Assembly (NCBI GenBank): GCA_944326465.1
Contig: CALVEB010000007.1
Coordinates: 1 to 64,000 of the forward strand
Length of the DNA: 64,000 nt
DNA from: Candidatus Gastranaerophilales bacterium
GTDB lineage: Bacteria > Cyanobacteriota > Vampirovibrionia > Gastranaerophilales > Gastranaerophilaceae
Direction of reading: 5' to 3'
The notes below the pieces were generated by a model. It worked only from the letters and a program-made list of their open reading frames with translations. It was not told the DNA's origin and did not search any database. The position numbers and the translations under genes are program-made. Of the stretch, positions 49,535 to 58,760 are shown piece by piece (positions within the stretch are counted from its first letter, which is position 1; every line of letters starts with the position of its first letter).

Positions 49535-52219
49535 TTACTGCATGTCTTCTTCAAAGTATCCGTTTTTATTGTAGAAATCGGCTGCTTTTTGGGCCTGAAG
49601 GTATGTATCATAAGTTCTGATTTGACCGTCACAGCTTAATGTAACCTTTCCGCCGGCTTCCACCTGTATTGTCGGTGTTTTGTGACCTTTAGACCCTTCA
49701 CCCGGTTTGAATTGATCTTTCGGAATATCCAGAATATCTTCCCGTTTCAGGTCTTTATTCAGGTTGTAGGTTTTTTCTCCGACTTTCAGTTGTTCTTCAA
49801 GATACAGATCTGCAATCCATTTGTTTTTCTTACGTTCAGCCTGAGAAATATTGTGTTTTTCTTTGACTATACCGATTGCATCGTTCAAATCATCCTGATC
49901 CTTAATATCGTAAGCCTTTGCTATCGCATCATACAGGAACTTACCTCTGATATCAATGTGTTTTTCAGGTGCAGCCTGATCTTTCATGATTGGCTCTGCA
50001 GTTGCCTCACAATCCTCAGCGACTTCCTCTGCAGGTTGGGTTTCTTCAACAGTAGCAGGCTGTATCGGTACCGGTTCTATTTCAATATCATCCAGATCAG
50101 CTTCAGGTACTATAAGCGGTGCCGGTGTAATCTCAGGCATATCAGGTGCTTCTTCCTGCTGAACAGGCTGTTGCTGAAGATTTTTCATCTTCTGGTATAC
50201 CTGGAACAATTCGTTTTCTGTTAAACGTTTGCCGGTATTTTTACCCATTGCATCCTTAATAGCATCCTTTAATACCTGCGGATCTACGTCAAGTTCAAAC
50301 AACTTCTTGGCAATAGCACGGCTTGTTTTACCCTTGACACTGCCGACTAATTGTTTGTCAACAAATTCGTCTACAGAACCGCCCTGCAATACATCGACTG
50401 TCGGAGGATTTTTGATATCGTTTATCTTCCACATAGTGACTAAGCTTGACAAGCCTGCCCCTAATGCACCAGATAAGGCTCCGGTTTTCATACGCTGACC
50501 CCATGAAGGTTTAGTATTGTAATCAGCTTTGTATTCTTTTTTGTATTCAGCCTTATAGTCTTTCGTATATTCAGCGGTGTAATCTGCACTATACTCAGCG
50601 CTATAATCAACACTGCCTTTGTAATCCGCACTGCCGCTTACCTGACCGTTGTAGTCAACTCTGCCGCTTACGTTACCGTGGTAGTCAACGCTGCCGCCGT
50701 AGTTGACACTTCCGCCGTAATCTGCACTGCCGCCGTAGTTGACACTTCCGCCGTAATCTACGCTGCCGCCGTAGTTGACACTTCCGCCGTAATCTACGCT
50801 GCCGCCATAGTTGACACTTCCGCCGTAATCTACGCTGCCGCCATAGTTGACGCTTCCGCCGTAATCTACGCTGCCGCCATAGTTGACGCTTCCGCCGTAA
50901 TCTATGCTTCCGCCGTAGTCAAAGCTGCCGCCGTATTCATACGTTTGCGTATCAGAACCAATTACTTTACCATTTTCAATATAATACGCCGTTGAATCTA
51001 CGCTGCCGCCGTAGTTGACGCTTCCGCCGTAATCTGCACTGCCGCCGTAGTCAAAGCTTCCACCGTAATCTACGCTGCCGCCGTAGTTGACACTTCCGCC
51101 GTAATCTACGCTGCCGCCATAGTTGACACTTCCGCCGTAATCTACGCTGCCGCCGTAGTTAACACTTCCGCCGTAATCTGTACTGCCGCCGTAGTTGACA
51201 CTTCCGCCGTAATCTACGCTGCCGCCGTAGTTAACACTTCCGCCGTAATCTACGCTGCCGCCGTATTCAGCATTGTAATCTACGCTGCCGCCGTAGTCTG
51301 CAGTATAATCTACACTGCCGGAATAGTCAGCCTTACCGTTCACAATTCCATTGACTGTACCTGAGACAGTACCTGAGACCTGACCGACAACAAAGCCATC
51401 AACAACACCTTTGACTGCTCCGCTGACACCAAGCCAACCGGTTACTTCAGACACAACCGGACTGATTAATGCACCTGTTGCAGCCCCCATTGCCATGTTC
51501 TTTGCAACATGCAATGCTCTTTTGCCGGCCGTTTTATCTTTTTCATAAGCAAAGCCCATATCTCTGAACATGTGTCTCAAGATACGTGCATCTTTTCTGC
51601 GAACTTTACCTTTTTTATTAGTCAAGCCTGTCTGTGCTGCACCTGCAACGTTTTCATCAAGGTCTAATTTGTAATCGTCTTCACCGACCAGTTCCAGAGC
51701 AAATGATTTCAGTTTATCGGAATTTAATTTTCCTTCTTCAACAATATTGCCCTGTTTGTCACGTTTACGACCTTCATATACTTCATCAAACATTCTTGAA
51801 TTCAATACTTTTTTGTATTTGTCATCCAATAATACATGATGCCCGTTCGGATCTTTTGCAACTGCCTTATTATATTCTTCTTCATCAATATAATAAGTGC
51901 TGCGTGTAACGATTTCTTCTGCAATATCTGACTTGACGTCATTTTTTGCAAGTCTTCTTGCGTTGCGTTTTGAGATATCTAATTCTTCTCTCAAAGCATC
52001 ACGGCGCATTTTAATCGCTTTTTTACGTTCTTTCTTGTTGTTAACAAGATCAGGGCCACTGCTTTCAATTGCCCACCCTTTGAGTTCAATATCCTCTTTT
52101 AATGCGTCGGCCGAAACCATAGAGATCTCTATTTTCGAAGCCTTTAATGGCTCTGTCAAGATCTTCTTTTTCGGATCCTCATTAGAAGAAGAATGCACAT
52201 TGTTCACTCCATCAACCAT
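49535..52219 (-). CDS. Giant hexad-repeat protein (Y-G-G-S-V-D/N)
   Basis: I do not recognise this 894-residue protein. Residues 1-230 are charged and helical. Residues 238-285 form a small-residue hydrophobic segment (M-A-M-G-A-A-T-G-A-L-I-S-P-V, V-S-G-T-V-S-G-T-V-N-G). Residues about 293-553 are tandem hexads Y-G-G-S-V-D alternating with Y-G-G-S-V-N, interrupted once by 22 non-repeat residues, then decaying to D-Y-x-A-E-Y units. A second glycine-zipper (G-A-L-S-G-A-L-G-A-G-L) follows, then a Pro/Glu-rich part and a C-terminal domain. No signal peptide is present. A beta-solenoid flanked by two membrane-active segments is the simplest reading. Confidence 0.7.
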   Translation of the reverse strand: MVDGVNNVHSSSNEDPKKKILTEPLKASKIEISMVSADALKEDIELKGWAIESSGPDLVNNKKERKKAIKMRRDALREELDISKRNARRLAKNDVKSDIAEEIVTRSTYYIDEEEYNKAVAKDPNGHHVLLDDKYKKVLNSRMFDEVYEGRKRDKQGNIVEEGKLNSDKLKSFALELVGEDDYKLDLDENVAGAAQTGLTNKKGKVRRKDARILRHMFRDMGFAYEKDKTAGKRALHVAKNMAMGAATGALISPVVSEVTGWLGVSGAVKGVVDGFVVGQVSGTVSGTVNGIVNGKADYSGSVDYTADYGGSVDYNAEYGGSVDYGGSVNYGGSVDYGGSVNYGGSTDYGGSVNYGGSVDYGGSVNYGGSVDYGGSVNYGGSVDYGGSFDYGGSADYGGSVNYGGSVDSTAYYIENGKVIGSDTQTYEYGGSFDYGGSIDYGGSVNYGGSVDYGGSVNYGGSVDYGGSVNYGGSVDYGGSVNYGGSVDYGGSVNYGGSADYGGSVNYGGSVDYHGNVSGRVDYNGQVSGSADYKGSVDYSAEYSADYTAEYTKDYKAEYKKEYKADYNTKPSWGQRMKTGALSGALGAGLSSLVTMWKINDIKNPPTVDVLQGGSVDEFVDKQLVGSVKGKTSRAIAKKLFELDVDPQVLKDAIKDAMGKNTGKRLTENELFQVYQKMKNLQQQPVQQEEAPDMPEITPAPLIVPEADLDDIEIEPVPIQPATVEETQPAEEVAEDCEATAEPIMKDQAAPEKHIDIRGKFLYDAIAKAYDIKDQDDLNDAIGIVKEKHNISQAERKKNKWIADLYLEEQLKVGEKTYNLNKDLKREDILDIPKDQFKPGEGSKGHKTPTIQVEAGGKVTLSCDGQIRTYDTYLQAQKAADFYNKNGYFEEDMQ
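50681..51330 (-). repeat. 18/36-bp coding repeat
   Basis: The repeat encodes Y-G-G-S-V-D and Y-G-G-S-V-N in alternation, so the exact DNA period is 36 bp. Copies differ at few positions (for example ACG/ACA), which suggests recent expansion or gene conversion. Confidence 0.85.
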
Positions 52220-52566
52220 AATAAAAAGTCCTTTCTTTTTGTTTGCACTTCAATGCATTTTTATACTTCTCTTATAAATCTATAAAGAATTTTGACCACT
52301 CAAAATTGCAGCATGAAAACAACTTTTTTTGCTAAAAAATGTAAAACCCGCATGAATAGTGGATTACAGCCCTAAATTTCAACTTTACATTACTTTACAT
52401 TTGATATATAACGTATATATTTCATAGATACTTTATAGATATTTAACATATCTTATGTTAACTTTTGTAAAATTCATGCTTAAATAAAGCAGTTTTTCAG
52501 ACAAAAATTCCTTTATTAAAGTATACGCAGTAAAAATATGTGAAACACGTAGATTGTGAGATTATT
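52220..52566. other. AT-rich divergent intergenic region
   Basis: It separates the hexad-repeat gene from the surface-protein gene. It contains repeated TTTACATT(T/A)-like words and several TATATA boxes near 52400-52450. No single promoter can be chosen and no ORF is seen. Confidence 0.4.
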
Positions 52567-55500
52567 ATGGGAAAAAAGAACAACACGAAAAAAATTTACA
52601 GACACAAATTATTAGCATCAACACTTACATGTTTATTTTTGATGCCGCAAGCAGCATGTTTAAATGCAATGGCAACTGATATTACAGGGGTTAAGCCTGA
52701 TATCGACGGTCACACATACAATGTAAGACCTGACGGTTACCATGGGGACATTGGCTTCAAGAAGTATGAAAACTTCAATGTAAGTCAGGGCGATGTTGTA
52801 AATATGATTTTCCAATATTTCCAATCCGGCGGTTCTGTTGATGCCGATGGCATAACTCATTACTTTAAGACACAAGATGTTAGTACATTTGTTAACTTAG
52901 TACAAAACCAGATTAATATTCAAGGTGTTGTTAACGCATTACAATCAGAAAACGGCGGATTAAGCAACGGTCACTTAATTTTCGTATCACCTGGCGGTAT
53001 GGTTGTAGGCGCAAGCGGTGTTTTAAACGTTGGTTCTTTATCTGTTTATACACCTGATTCAAATTCATTTAATAAATTCTATAATACAGTAGAAACCGCA
53101 GCACAGACAATAGCTAATGATGGTGTAACAAGCGCAACCTGGAATCCAAGCTCATTAACCATCGACGGTCAAGCTGTTGTTAATGTTGACGGTAAAATTA
53201 TGGCGCAGGGTGATATCAATGTAAATGCCGGTGTTGTTAATGTCGGAGAAAATGCAGTTATTGCATCAGGCGTTGACAACGGCGGCGAATCATTCCAGGC
53301 GTCTAAAATTGAAGCTGTTTTTGAAAACGGCAAACCGGTTAATAAAGTAGTTGAAACTTATGATCCGCATGCTCAGGCAAATGCTTTATTCGAAAAATTA
53401 GTTAATACTGATAATATGAATGTTGCAAACGAATTTTCTGCAGCAAACGGCAACATCGTAATCAAAGCAGCTAACGGAATTACTACAGCGGAAGGTTCAA
53501 ATATTGCAAACTATTCACACGGCAATATTGAACTTACAAACTCTACCGGCAACGGTATTTCTTTAGCAGGCAGATTAGCAAACCAGACAGGTGATGTTAC
53601 TATCACTAACCACGGTGAAAAAGGTATTGATGTTGCAAGTTCAGGCGAAATTCTTAACGCAGACGGCAAATTAGCAATGACAAATACAGGTGCCGGCGGT
53701 ATTGATATTATGGGTAATGCAACTACTTATGACGGCGGTACTGTTATCATCACAAACTCAGATTCTGATGTAACAATCGGTGACAATACAGACAACGATT
53801 TCTATATCAATTCAGACGGTAAAGTTACAATCAATATTGATAACGGTGATTTGTTGAACTTTGGTGTTGCAAAAACATTAATCAAAACCAACAGCGGTGC
53901 TGATTTAGCAATCAATGTTAAAAACGGCGCAATTGGTGAAGAAGTTGGACCTTGCGACGGCGGTGTTTGCACAGGTATCGGCGTAGATCAAAGAGACTTA
54001 ACAAAATCAATTAACACATCTATTGACGGTACTATCACAGCAGAAAGCACAGGATCAGGTTCATTAGCTAATATGGCAAGTTTGAACAAAGATATGAATG
54101 TTAACTACATTCACGCTGACGGCCGTGTAATCTTGTTAGCTGACGATTCAGCAAATAAAGGCGCAACAGCTTACGATATCTTGAACAAAGGTACAGCTTC
54201 AACTCCTAACGTTCAAGGTGCAGGAATTTCAATCATTGCAAGCGGCAACATTGGTGAAGCTGGCAATGCTTTAACCTTCGTTCAAACTCAGGGACAATTC
54301 AATGATGCAAGCTGGAACAGCAACAAAACAAATTACACACCAAATGCTAAATACGGTGTTGATATGTTAGCTATCAAAGACATCAATGTAAAAGGACTTG
54401 ATAAAGACGGACAAAAAGTTGACACTAATGTATGTGCTATGATTTCAAGAGAAGGAAGTATTAACGCTGAATTTTCAGGTGATACTTACATCAGAGAAAT
54501 TACAGCAGACAAAAATATCGACTTAGTAAGCCGCGGCAAGAATATGTATATCGAACATCTCGGTGAAGTTCCGACTTATGCTCAAGATTACTATGGCCCT
54601 AACGGTTCAGTAGTACCTGACAGAGTAAAAGTTACAGTTCTTGACCTTGGTACAAGCTATCCTGACAATCCGGCTGATTCAACTATCGTTATCAAAAACG
54701 GTAAAATCGACGGTGATGGTCATACAAGACCTGGCAAAGATCAAGATTTAACACTGGTTGCGGATAATGCTTATGCTGGCGGATACCACTTCCACATGGG
54801 TCTTGACAGAATGGACGGTCCTTCTTACTACGAAAAAGATAACAGCACAAACACTATTGAAAGTGTAAACGGTTCTGAAATTTCTATCAGAGCAAAAGCA
54901 GTAAGACCGGATGATGTAACTGAAATCGGTCAGGATGAAACCGATCGTAACTACTATTACGGCGGAAGCTCACAGGGCGATGATGAAAATTATGACGGTA
55001 CAGATAACCCGAGCGGCGAAGATGATGACAACTTAGTTGTTCCGGAAGATGAAGATGACGAACCTGCTGATAACGACTCTGACGCAGACAGTGACGCTGA
55101 TTCCGATGCTGACTCTGATACTGATACTGACACAGATACAGATACTGATACTGATAGTGATGCTGACTCTGACGCTGACAGCGATGCTGACTCTGATGCA
55201 GACAGTGATGCTGACTCTGATGCAGACAGCGATGCTGACTCTGACGCAGACAGCGATGCTGACTCTGATGCAGACAGCGATGCTGACTCTGATGCAGACA
55301 GTGATGCTGACTCTGATGCAGACAGTGACGCTGACTCTGATGCAGACAGCGATGCTGACTCTGATGCAGACAGCGATGCTGACTCTGATGCAGACAGCGA
55401 TGCTGACTCTGATGCAGACAGTGATGCTGACTCTGATGCAGACAGTGACGCTGACTCTGATGCAGACAGTGATGCTGACTCTGACGCCGACAGTGACGCA

Positions 55501-56004
55501 GACTCTGACTCTGACTCTGATTCTGACACAGATACTGACACCGATACAGATACAGACACTGACACAGATTCAGATGATGATGCACTTACTGATGAAGGTG
55601 CCAATGCCGGTAAAAATGCTTACAAGCAGCGTGTATTCAACTATGATATAGACTCTATTGACAAACGTCAATATATGAGATTTGATATCGAAGGTAACCA
55701 GAACCCTGTTGAATTTGAAGCAACTTCTCAGGTTGAAGATATCCTCGACATCTCAAGAGGCGGTGTTTCACTCAAACAAGACGGTTCATTACAAGTTGGT
55801 GATATTGTTCCGGTTGAATTGAAATACGGTGACTTAGAAATAAAAGCTAATGTAGAAATCGTTGCAACAAGCGACATAACAGCAGGCGGCAAATTCATTG
55901 ACTTAGACCTCGCAACAGCAAACAAACTTCTCTATTTAAGCATTATGTTAGAAGAAGCTAATACACCAATAGTTCAATCTCAAATGAACAACAATATCCA
56001 ATAA
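52567..56004 (+). CDS. TPS/haemagglutinin-type surface protein with Ser-Asp stalk and C-terminal PilZ-like domain
   Basis: The 1145-residue product has a long basic signal segment (cleavage near A-M-A). Residues 35-250 resemble the filamentous-haemagglutinin secretion domain ([22 protein letters not shown]). A beta-helical region of N-G-x-I/V repeats runs to about 800. Residues 834-1004 are almost only Asp, Ser, Ala and Thr (S-D-A-D units). The last ~110 residues carry R-Q-Y-M-R and D-I-S-R-G-G, the RxxxR and DxSxxG motifs of PilZ domains. I choose ATG 52567 because it fits the signal peptide. No TpsB partner is nearby. Confidence 0.7.
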   Translation: MGKKNNTKKIYRHKLLASTLTCLFLMPQAACLNAMATDITGVKPDIDGHTYNVRPDGYHGDIGFKKYENFNVSQGDVVNMIFQYFQSGGSVDADGITHYFKTQDVSTFVNLVQNQINIQGVVNALQSENGGLSNGHLIFVSPGGMVVGASGVLNVGSLSVYTPDSNSFNKFYNTVETAAQTIANDGVTSATWNPSSLTIDGQAVVNVDGKIMAQGDINVNAGVVNVGENAVIASGVDNGGESFQASKIEAVFENGKPVNKVVETYDPHAQANALFEKLVNTDNMNVANEFSAANGNIVIKAANGITTAEGSNIANYSHGNIELTNSTGNGISLAGRLANQTGDVTITNHGEKGIDVASSGEILNADGKLAMTNTGAGGIDIMGNATTYDGGTVIITNSDSDVTIGDNTDNDFYINSDGKVTINIDNGDLLNFGVAKTLIKTNSGADLAINVKNGAIGEEVGPCDGGVCTGIGVDQRDLTKSINTSIDGTITAESTGSGSLANMASLNKDMNVNYIHADGRVILLADDSANKGATAYDILNKGTASTPNVQGAGISIIASGNIGEAGNALTFVQTQGQFNDASWNSNKTNYTPNAKYGVDMLAIKDINVKGLDKDGQKVDTNVCAMISREGSINAEFSGDTYIREITADKNIDLVSRGKNMYIEHLGEVPTYAQDYYGPNGSVVPDRVKVTVLDLGTSYPDNPADSTIVIKNGKIDGDGHTRPGKDQDLTLVADNAYAGGYHFHMGLDRMDGPSYYEKDNSTNTIESVNGSEISIRAKAVRPDDVTEIGQDETDRNYYYGGSSQGDDENYDGTDNPSGEDDDNLVVPEDEDDEPADNDSDADSDADSDADSDTDTDTDTDTDTDSDADSDADSDADSDADSDADSDADSDADSDADSDADSDADSDADSDADSDADSDADSDADSDADSDADSDADSDADSDADSDADSDADSDADSDADSDADSDADSDADSDADSDADSDSDSDSDTDTDTDTDTDTDTDSDDDALTDEGANAGKNAYKQRVFNYDIDSIDKRQYMRFDIEGNQNPVEFEATSQVEDILDISRGGVSLKQDGSLQVGDIVPVELKYGDLEIKANVEIVATSDITAGGKFIDLDLATANKLLYLSIMLEEANTPIVQSQMNNNIQ
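55069..55578 (+). repeat. 24-bp coding repeat (S-D-A-D)
   Basis: A GCTGACTCTGATGCAGACAG(C/T)GAT unit encodes A-D-S-D-A-D-S-D about 15 times and is flanked by D-T and S-D variants. It keeps all frames open on both strands. It resembles the serine-aspartate stalks of staphylococcal Sdr/Clf proteins in composition. Confidence 0.9.
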
Positions 56005-56115
56005 TAATCATACAATCAATGGCGGCGGATTTAATTAATCCGCCGTTTCATTGTAGATATATTAATAATGATTTCAAACAATTTTTAATTACGTAGAAAA
56101 AAAGGATGTAAAAAA

Positions 56116-56189
56116 TCGGAATGACAGGATTTGAACCTGCGACCCCCGCGACCCGAACACGGTGCGCTACCAAGCTGCGCTACATTCCG
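56116..56189 (-). tRNA. tRNA-Pro (CGG)
   Basis: The 74-nt gene has acceptor CGGAATG/CATTCCG, anticodon stem CCGTG/CGCGG with loop TTCGGGT (anticodon CGG) and T-arm GGTTCAAATCC. CCA is not encoded. A 13-bp copy of its 5' end lies at 56211-56223. Confidence 0.92.
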
Positions 56190-56299
56190 ATTGTTTTTAC
56201 TCGGCAGAGTGCTACATTCCGATAAAAATCAACTAAAAATTGACACACTCTTTTAGAGCATGTCAATTATAGAACGTTTAATTTAAAAAATCAAGTCTA

Positions 56300-56800
56300 T
56301 TATTGCAATCCTAATGCGTATTTATTACTTGCTGAAATCATATTCATTGCCGCAAATATACTTTCCTGTGTATCTATTTTGCTTGAATATCTGCTGTCAA
56401 TACTTGACAATTCACGCTGGTAATCTTCCAGTTTATTCATCGCTACAGCGTCTGAGCCATACTGCTGTGCCAGTTGTTCTATCTTTTCCGATATTTTTTT
56501 ACAAATATCATCAAGATTATCGCGCTCAGATACCTTTGCTCCAACATCCTCCGCCAGTTCTTTTGCTTTAGTAAGCAATGCCATGTCTGATGAGCCTGAC
56601 TGCGGACGCGCTTTATCTGTTTTGGACATAGATTCAACCTGCGCAATTAAGCTTTGCGCTTCAGCCTCTGATGTTACACTTGCAGGATCAATCCCGAGTG
56701 CTTCCAGTTTTGCTTTTGTGGCTTCGCTCAACTGATTAGATGGGGTAATGTAAGCCCCGCTAATGCTCATGCCGGAGCCGATTGAACTAATTGATGACAT
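56300..56800 (-). CDS. Hypothetical Ser-rich helical protein
   Basis: The 166-residue protein starts M-S-S-I-S-S-I-G-S-G-M-S-I-S-G and then becomes charged and helical (E-A-L-G-I-D-P-A-S-V-T-S-E-A-E-A-Q, residues 33-60). It ends with F-A-A-M-N-M-I-S-A-S-N-K. No signal peptide is seen. It may be the last gene of the envelope operon (100 bases behind it), with its own AAGGATT site. The family is unknown. Confidence 0.55.
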   Translation of the reverse strand: MSSISSIGSGMSISGAYITPSNQLSEATKAKLEALGIDPASVTSEAEAQSLIAQVESMSKTDKARPQSGSSDMALLTKAKELAEDVGAKVSERDNLDDICKKISEKIEQLAQQYGSDAVAMNKLEDYQRELSSIDSRYSSKIDTQESIFAAMNMISASNKYALGLQ

Positions 56801-56899
56801 ATCCGTAATCCTTTTTATATTGACTTAAGGATTTTTTCCTCTAAGTCAATATATTTATCGGATTTTTCTACGGAAAACTTTAATTATGCTTTACATTTT

Positions 56900-57790
56900 T
56901 TACAAAAAGCTTATTTCATACGCGCCGTTATCTATAGTGAATTGTATCTTAAAAGTTTCACCTTTATAAGCCGGCGGAGGCGGCTGGAATTTAGGTACGC
57001 TCATCATCATATAATATATTGCGTCGTTCATTGATTTATTATTTGCATATCTGGCGAATTTGCGGTTAATGAGTTTGCCGGTGCTGTCAACGCTGAATTG
57101 TATAACACAAGTTCCGCTGCCCGAAACGCTGCCGACATTCAATTTTGATAACAAAACCTCCCGCAAAACATTTCTGTATTTTATGACTGAAGAATCGAGC
57201 GGTTGTTGTTCTGTTTTGACAACAGGTTTGGATTGTTCTTTTACAACCGGTTTTTGTACAGGTTTCTGCGTTGTTTGTGTAGTCTGCGGCTTTTGTACGG
57301 GCTTTGGCTGTTCAACTTTTTGCTCTGCCGGTTTTTGAACAACTGGCTTTTGTGTAACCGGTTTGGATACAGGTTTTGCGATTTGCTGCGGCTGTTGAAC
57401 TGCAGGTGTTTCAATCCGCTTTATTATCTTTTGAATAATAACAACCGGCTCAGGCGTCGTTGTTTCCTCAGGTTCCGGTTGAGGCTCCGGCAGTACAGGA
57501 TCTTTCCAGATATCGTCAATATTAGGTATATTATTTTGTTTTACAATCTTTTCAACAGGCGGCATTTTTTCTGCCGGACTGTCTGCACCGTTCGGGATTA
57601 CAAACAAAATTATCAACGAAAGTATTATACAAAATGCAAAAAACAGCCACGATAGCAAAAGCCCTCTATCTTGCTCCAGCGCAGGCTTTTTAACCTCTGT
57701 ATCCCAAATATCAAATGTGTTGTTGCCGCATTCGCAGTATTCAATTTTTTTATCGTAAACCGCGCCGCAGTCTTTGCATCTGTACTTCAA
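56900..57790 (-). CDS. Zinc-ribbon protein with TonB C-terminal domain
   Basis: The 296-residue product starts with a cytoplasmic zinc ribbon (Y-R-C-K-D-C-G-A-V-Y..., Y-C-E-C-G). One membrane span follows (L-L-L-S-W-L-F-F-A-F-C-I-I-L-S-L, about 42-65), then a Pro/Gln/Lys-rich periplasmic linker with many K-P-V and Q-K-P repeats. The last 95 residues form a TonB C-terminal domain (Y-R-N-V-L-R-E-V-L-L-S-K-L, C-V-I-Q-F-S-V-D-S-T-G-K-L). The start is TTG 57790, directly after the small-peptide stop, with GAGGAG upstream. No ExbB or ExbD gene is adjacent. Confidence 0.8.
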   Translation of the reverse strand: MKYRCKDCGAVYDKKIEYCECGNNTFDIWDTEVKKPALEQDRGLLLSWLFFAFCIILSLIILFVIPNGADSPAEKMPPVEKIVKQNNIPNIDDIWKDPVLPEPQPEPEETTTPEPVVIIQKIIKRIETPAVQQPQQIAKPVSKPVTQKPVVQKPAEQKVEQPKPVQKPQTTQTTQKPVQKPVVKEQSKPVVKTEQQPLDSSVIKYRNVLREVLLSKLNVGSVSGSGTCVIQFSVDSTGKLINRKFARYANNKSMNDAIYYMMMSVPKFQPPPPAYKGETFKIQFTIDNGAYEISFL

Positions 57791-57922
57791 TTACTTAACT
57801 CCTCTTTTGATTATAATCCGTTCAATCTGGAAAGTTTTATGCATTTTAGGGTTAACCTTTGCGACAACAGCCGTCAAAATGATTAGTGCAAGTATCAGTA
57901 TTATAATCACGAATTTTTTCAT
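57791..57922 (-). CDS. 43-residue membrane peptide
   Basis: The ATG overlaps the stop of the upstream TonB-like gene (ATGA), and the stop directly touches the TTG start of the zinc-ribbon gene. The peptide has one hydrophobic span (V-I-I-I-L-I-L-A-L-I-I-L-T-A-V-V) and then V-N-P-K-M-H-K-T-F-Q-I. That motif is almost the same as I-N-P-K-M-H-K-P in the next upstream gene, so the N-terminal anchor was duplicated. Confidence 0.7.
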   Translation of the reverse strand: MKKFVIIILILALIILTAVVAKVNPKMHKTFQIERIIIKRGVK

Positions 57923-58758
57923 CTGTAAATCCTTTCATAATCCGAATAATCAGAAGGTGTTGAATATCTGTCCGCGTTTGACATTGTAAAACCGCCTGTC
58001 ACATTGACAATAGTTCTTTTTGTCCGTGCAGGAAATTTCAATATAGCAGTATGCTGATAACTTGTCAAAATAGGCTTTATAACCCGTTTGGCAAGCGGTG
58101 TATAGTTATTGTCATCAGACCACGTATTTATATTAGAAACATTACCGTTTTTGTCCACTGTAAAAGAAAAATTGAACGTAGTTCCATACGGCGCACTTAT
58201 ATTAGAATCCCGCATAACCTGATTTTGCAAGTCGCTTCGCCATTTATTCCACGCAATAATTTCTTCCTGCTCCGTAAGCGGGGTATCCTCTATCTTAACT
58301 GTTTTAACAGGTGTTTTCGGTTTTTCAACAACTTTTACGGGGGCAGTGTTTTTTTGTTCAGGCTGTGTTTTTTGCGAATTTTCAGCGTTAGAGATAACTC
58401 TTTGCAATAAATCCTGATGCTGGTTTGCCGCCGGCTGCTTTTCGACAGTTTGTGTAACTGTTTTTGTCTGCTGCGGCTGAGTTTGCACTATTTTAGGTGT
58501 GGATTGAATATGCTCTTCTATAACCTGAACAATTACTTTTTGCTGCGGTTTCTGTGTTGTTTTGACCTCCTGAACAACTGGTTCCACATTATATTTTGGG
58601 GTTTGAACAGTTGTTTTAACATTTTGTGTCTGCTCATCTTCTATTCTGTAATTCAAATCAGTAACAACAACCGGCTTGTGCATTTTAGGGTTAATTGCAC
58701 AGGCAAAAGCTGTTAATAGTATGAAAAGTATTATCAGAATAGTTTTTATAGCATTCAT
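57919..58758 (-). CDS. Membrane-anchored protein with TonB-like C-terminal domain
   Basis: The 279-residue product has an N-terminal span (T-I-L-I-I-L-F-I-L-L-T-A-F-A-C-A) and a Gln/Thr/Val/Lys-rich linker. The C-terminal domain (W-R-S-D-L-Q-N-Q-V, F-N-F-S-F-T-V-D-K-N-G-N-V) fits the TonB/TolA C-terminal fold. It starts 2 bases after the FHA-like gene stop without its own ribosome site. TonB-type domains usually contact outer-membrane or periplasmic partners. Confidence 0.7.
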   Translation of the reverse strand: MNAIKTILIILFILLTAFACAINPKMHKPVVVTDLNYRIEDEQTQNVKTTVQTPKYNVEPVVQEVKTTQKPQQKVIVQVIEEHIQSTPKIVQTQPQQTKTVTQTVEKQPAANQHQDLLQRVISNAENSQKTQPEQKNTAPVKVVEKPKTPVKTVKIEDTPLTEQEEIIAWNKWRSDLQNQVMRDSNISAPYGTTFNFSFTVDKNGNVSNINTWSDDNNYTPLAKRVIKPILTSYQHTAILKFPARTKRTIVNVTGGFTMSNADRYSTPSDYSDYERIYR

Positions 58759-58760
58759 AA

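Noticed and set aside
50678..50995. Plus-strand ORF over the hexad repeat
   Set aside because: Shadow of the repeat in the minus-strand gene.
50681..51330. Regular repeats that might look like a CRISPR array
   Set aside because: The repeats are in frame, code for a continuous protein and have no unique spacers; no cas genes.
54990..55604. Long antisense ORFs (Ser-Ala-Ser-Glu repeats) over the Ser-Asp region
   Set aside because: They are open only because the 24-bp repeat lacks stops in several frames; no ribosome site or signal peptide.
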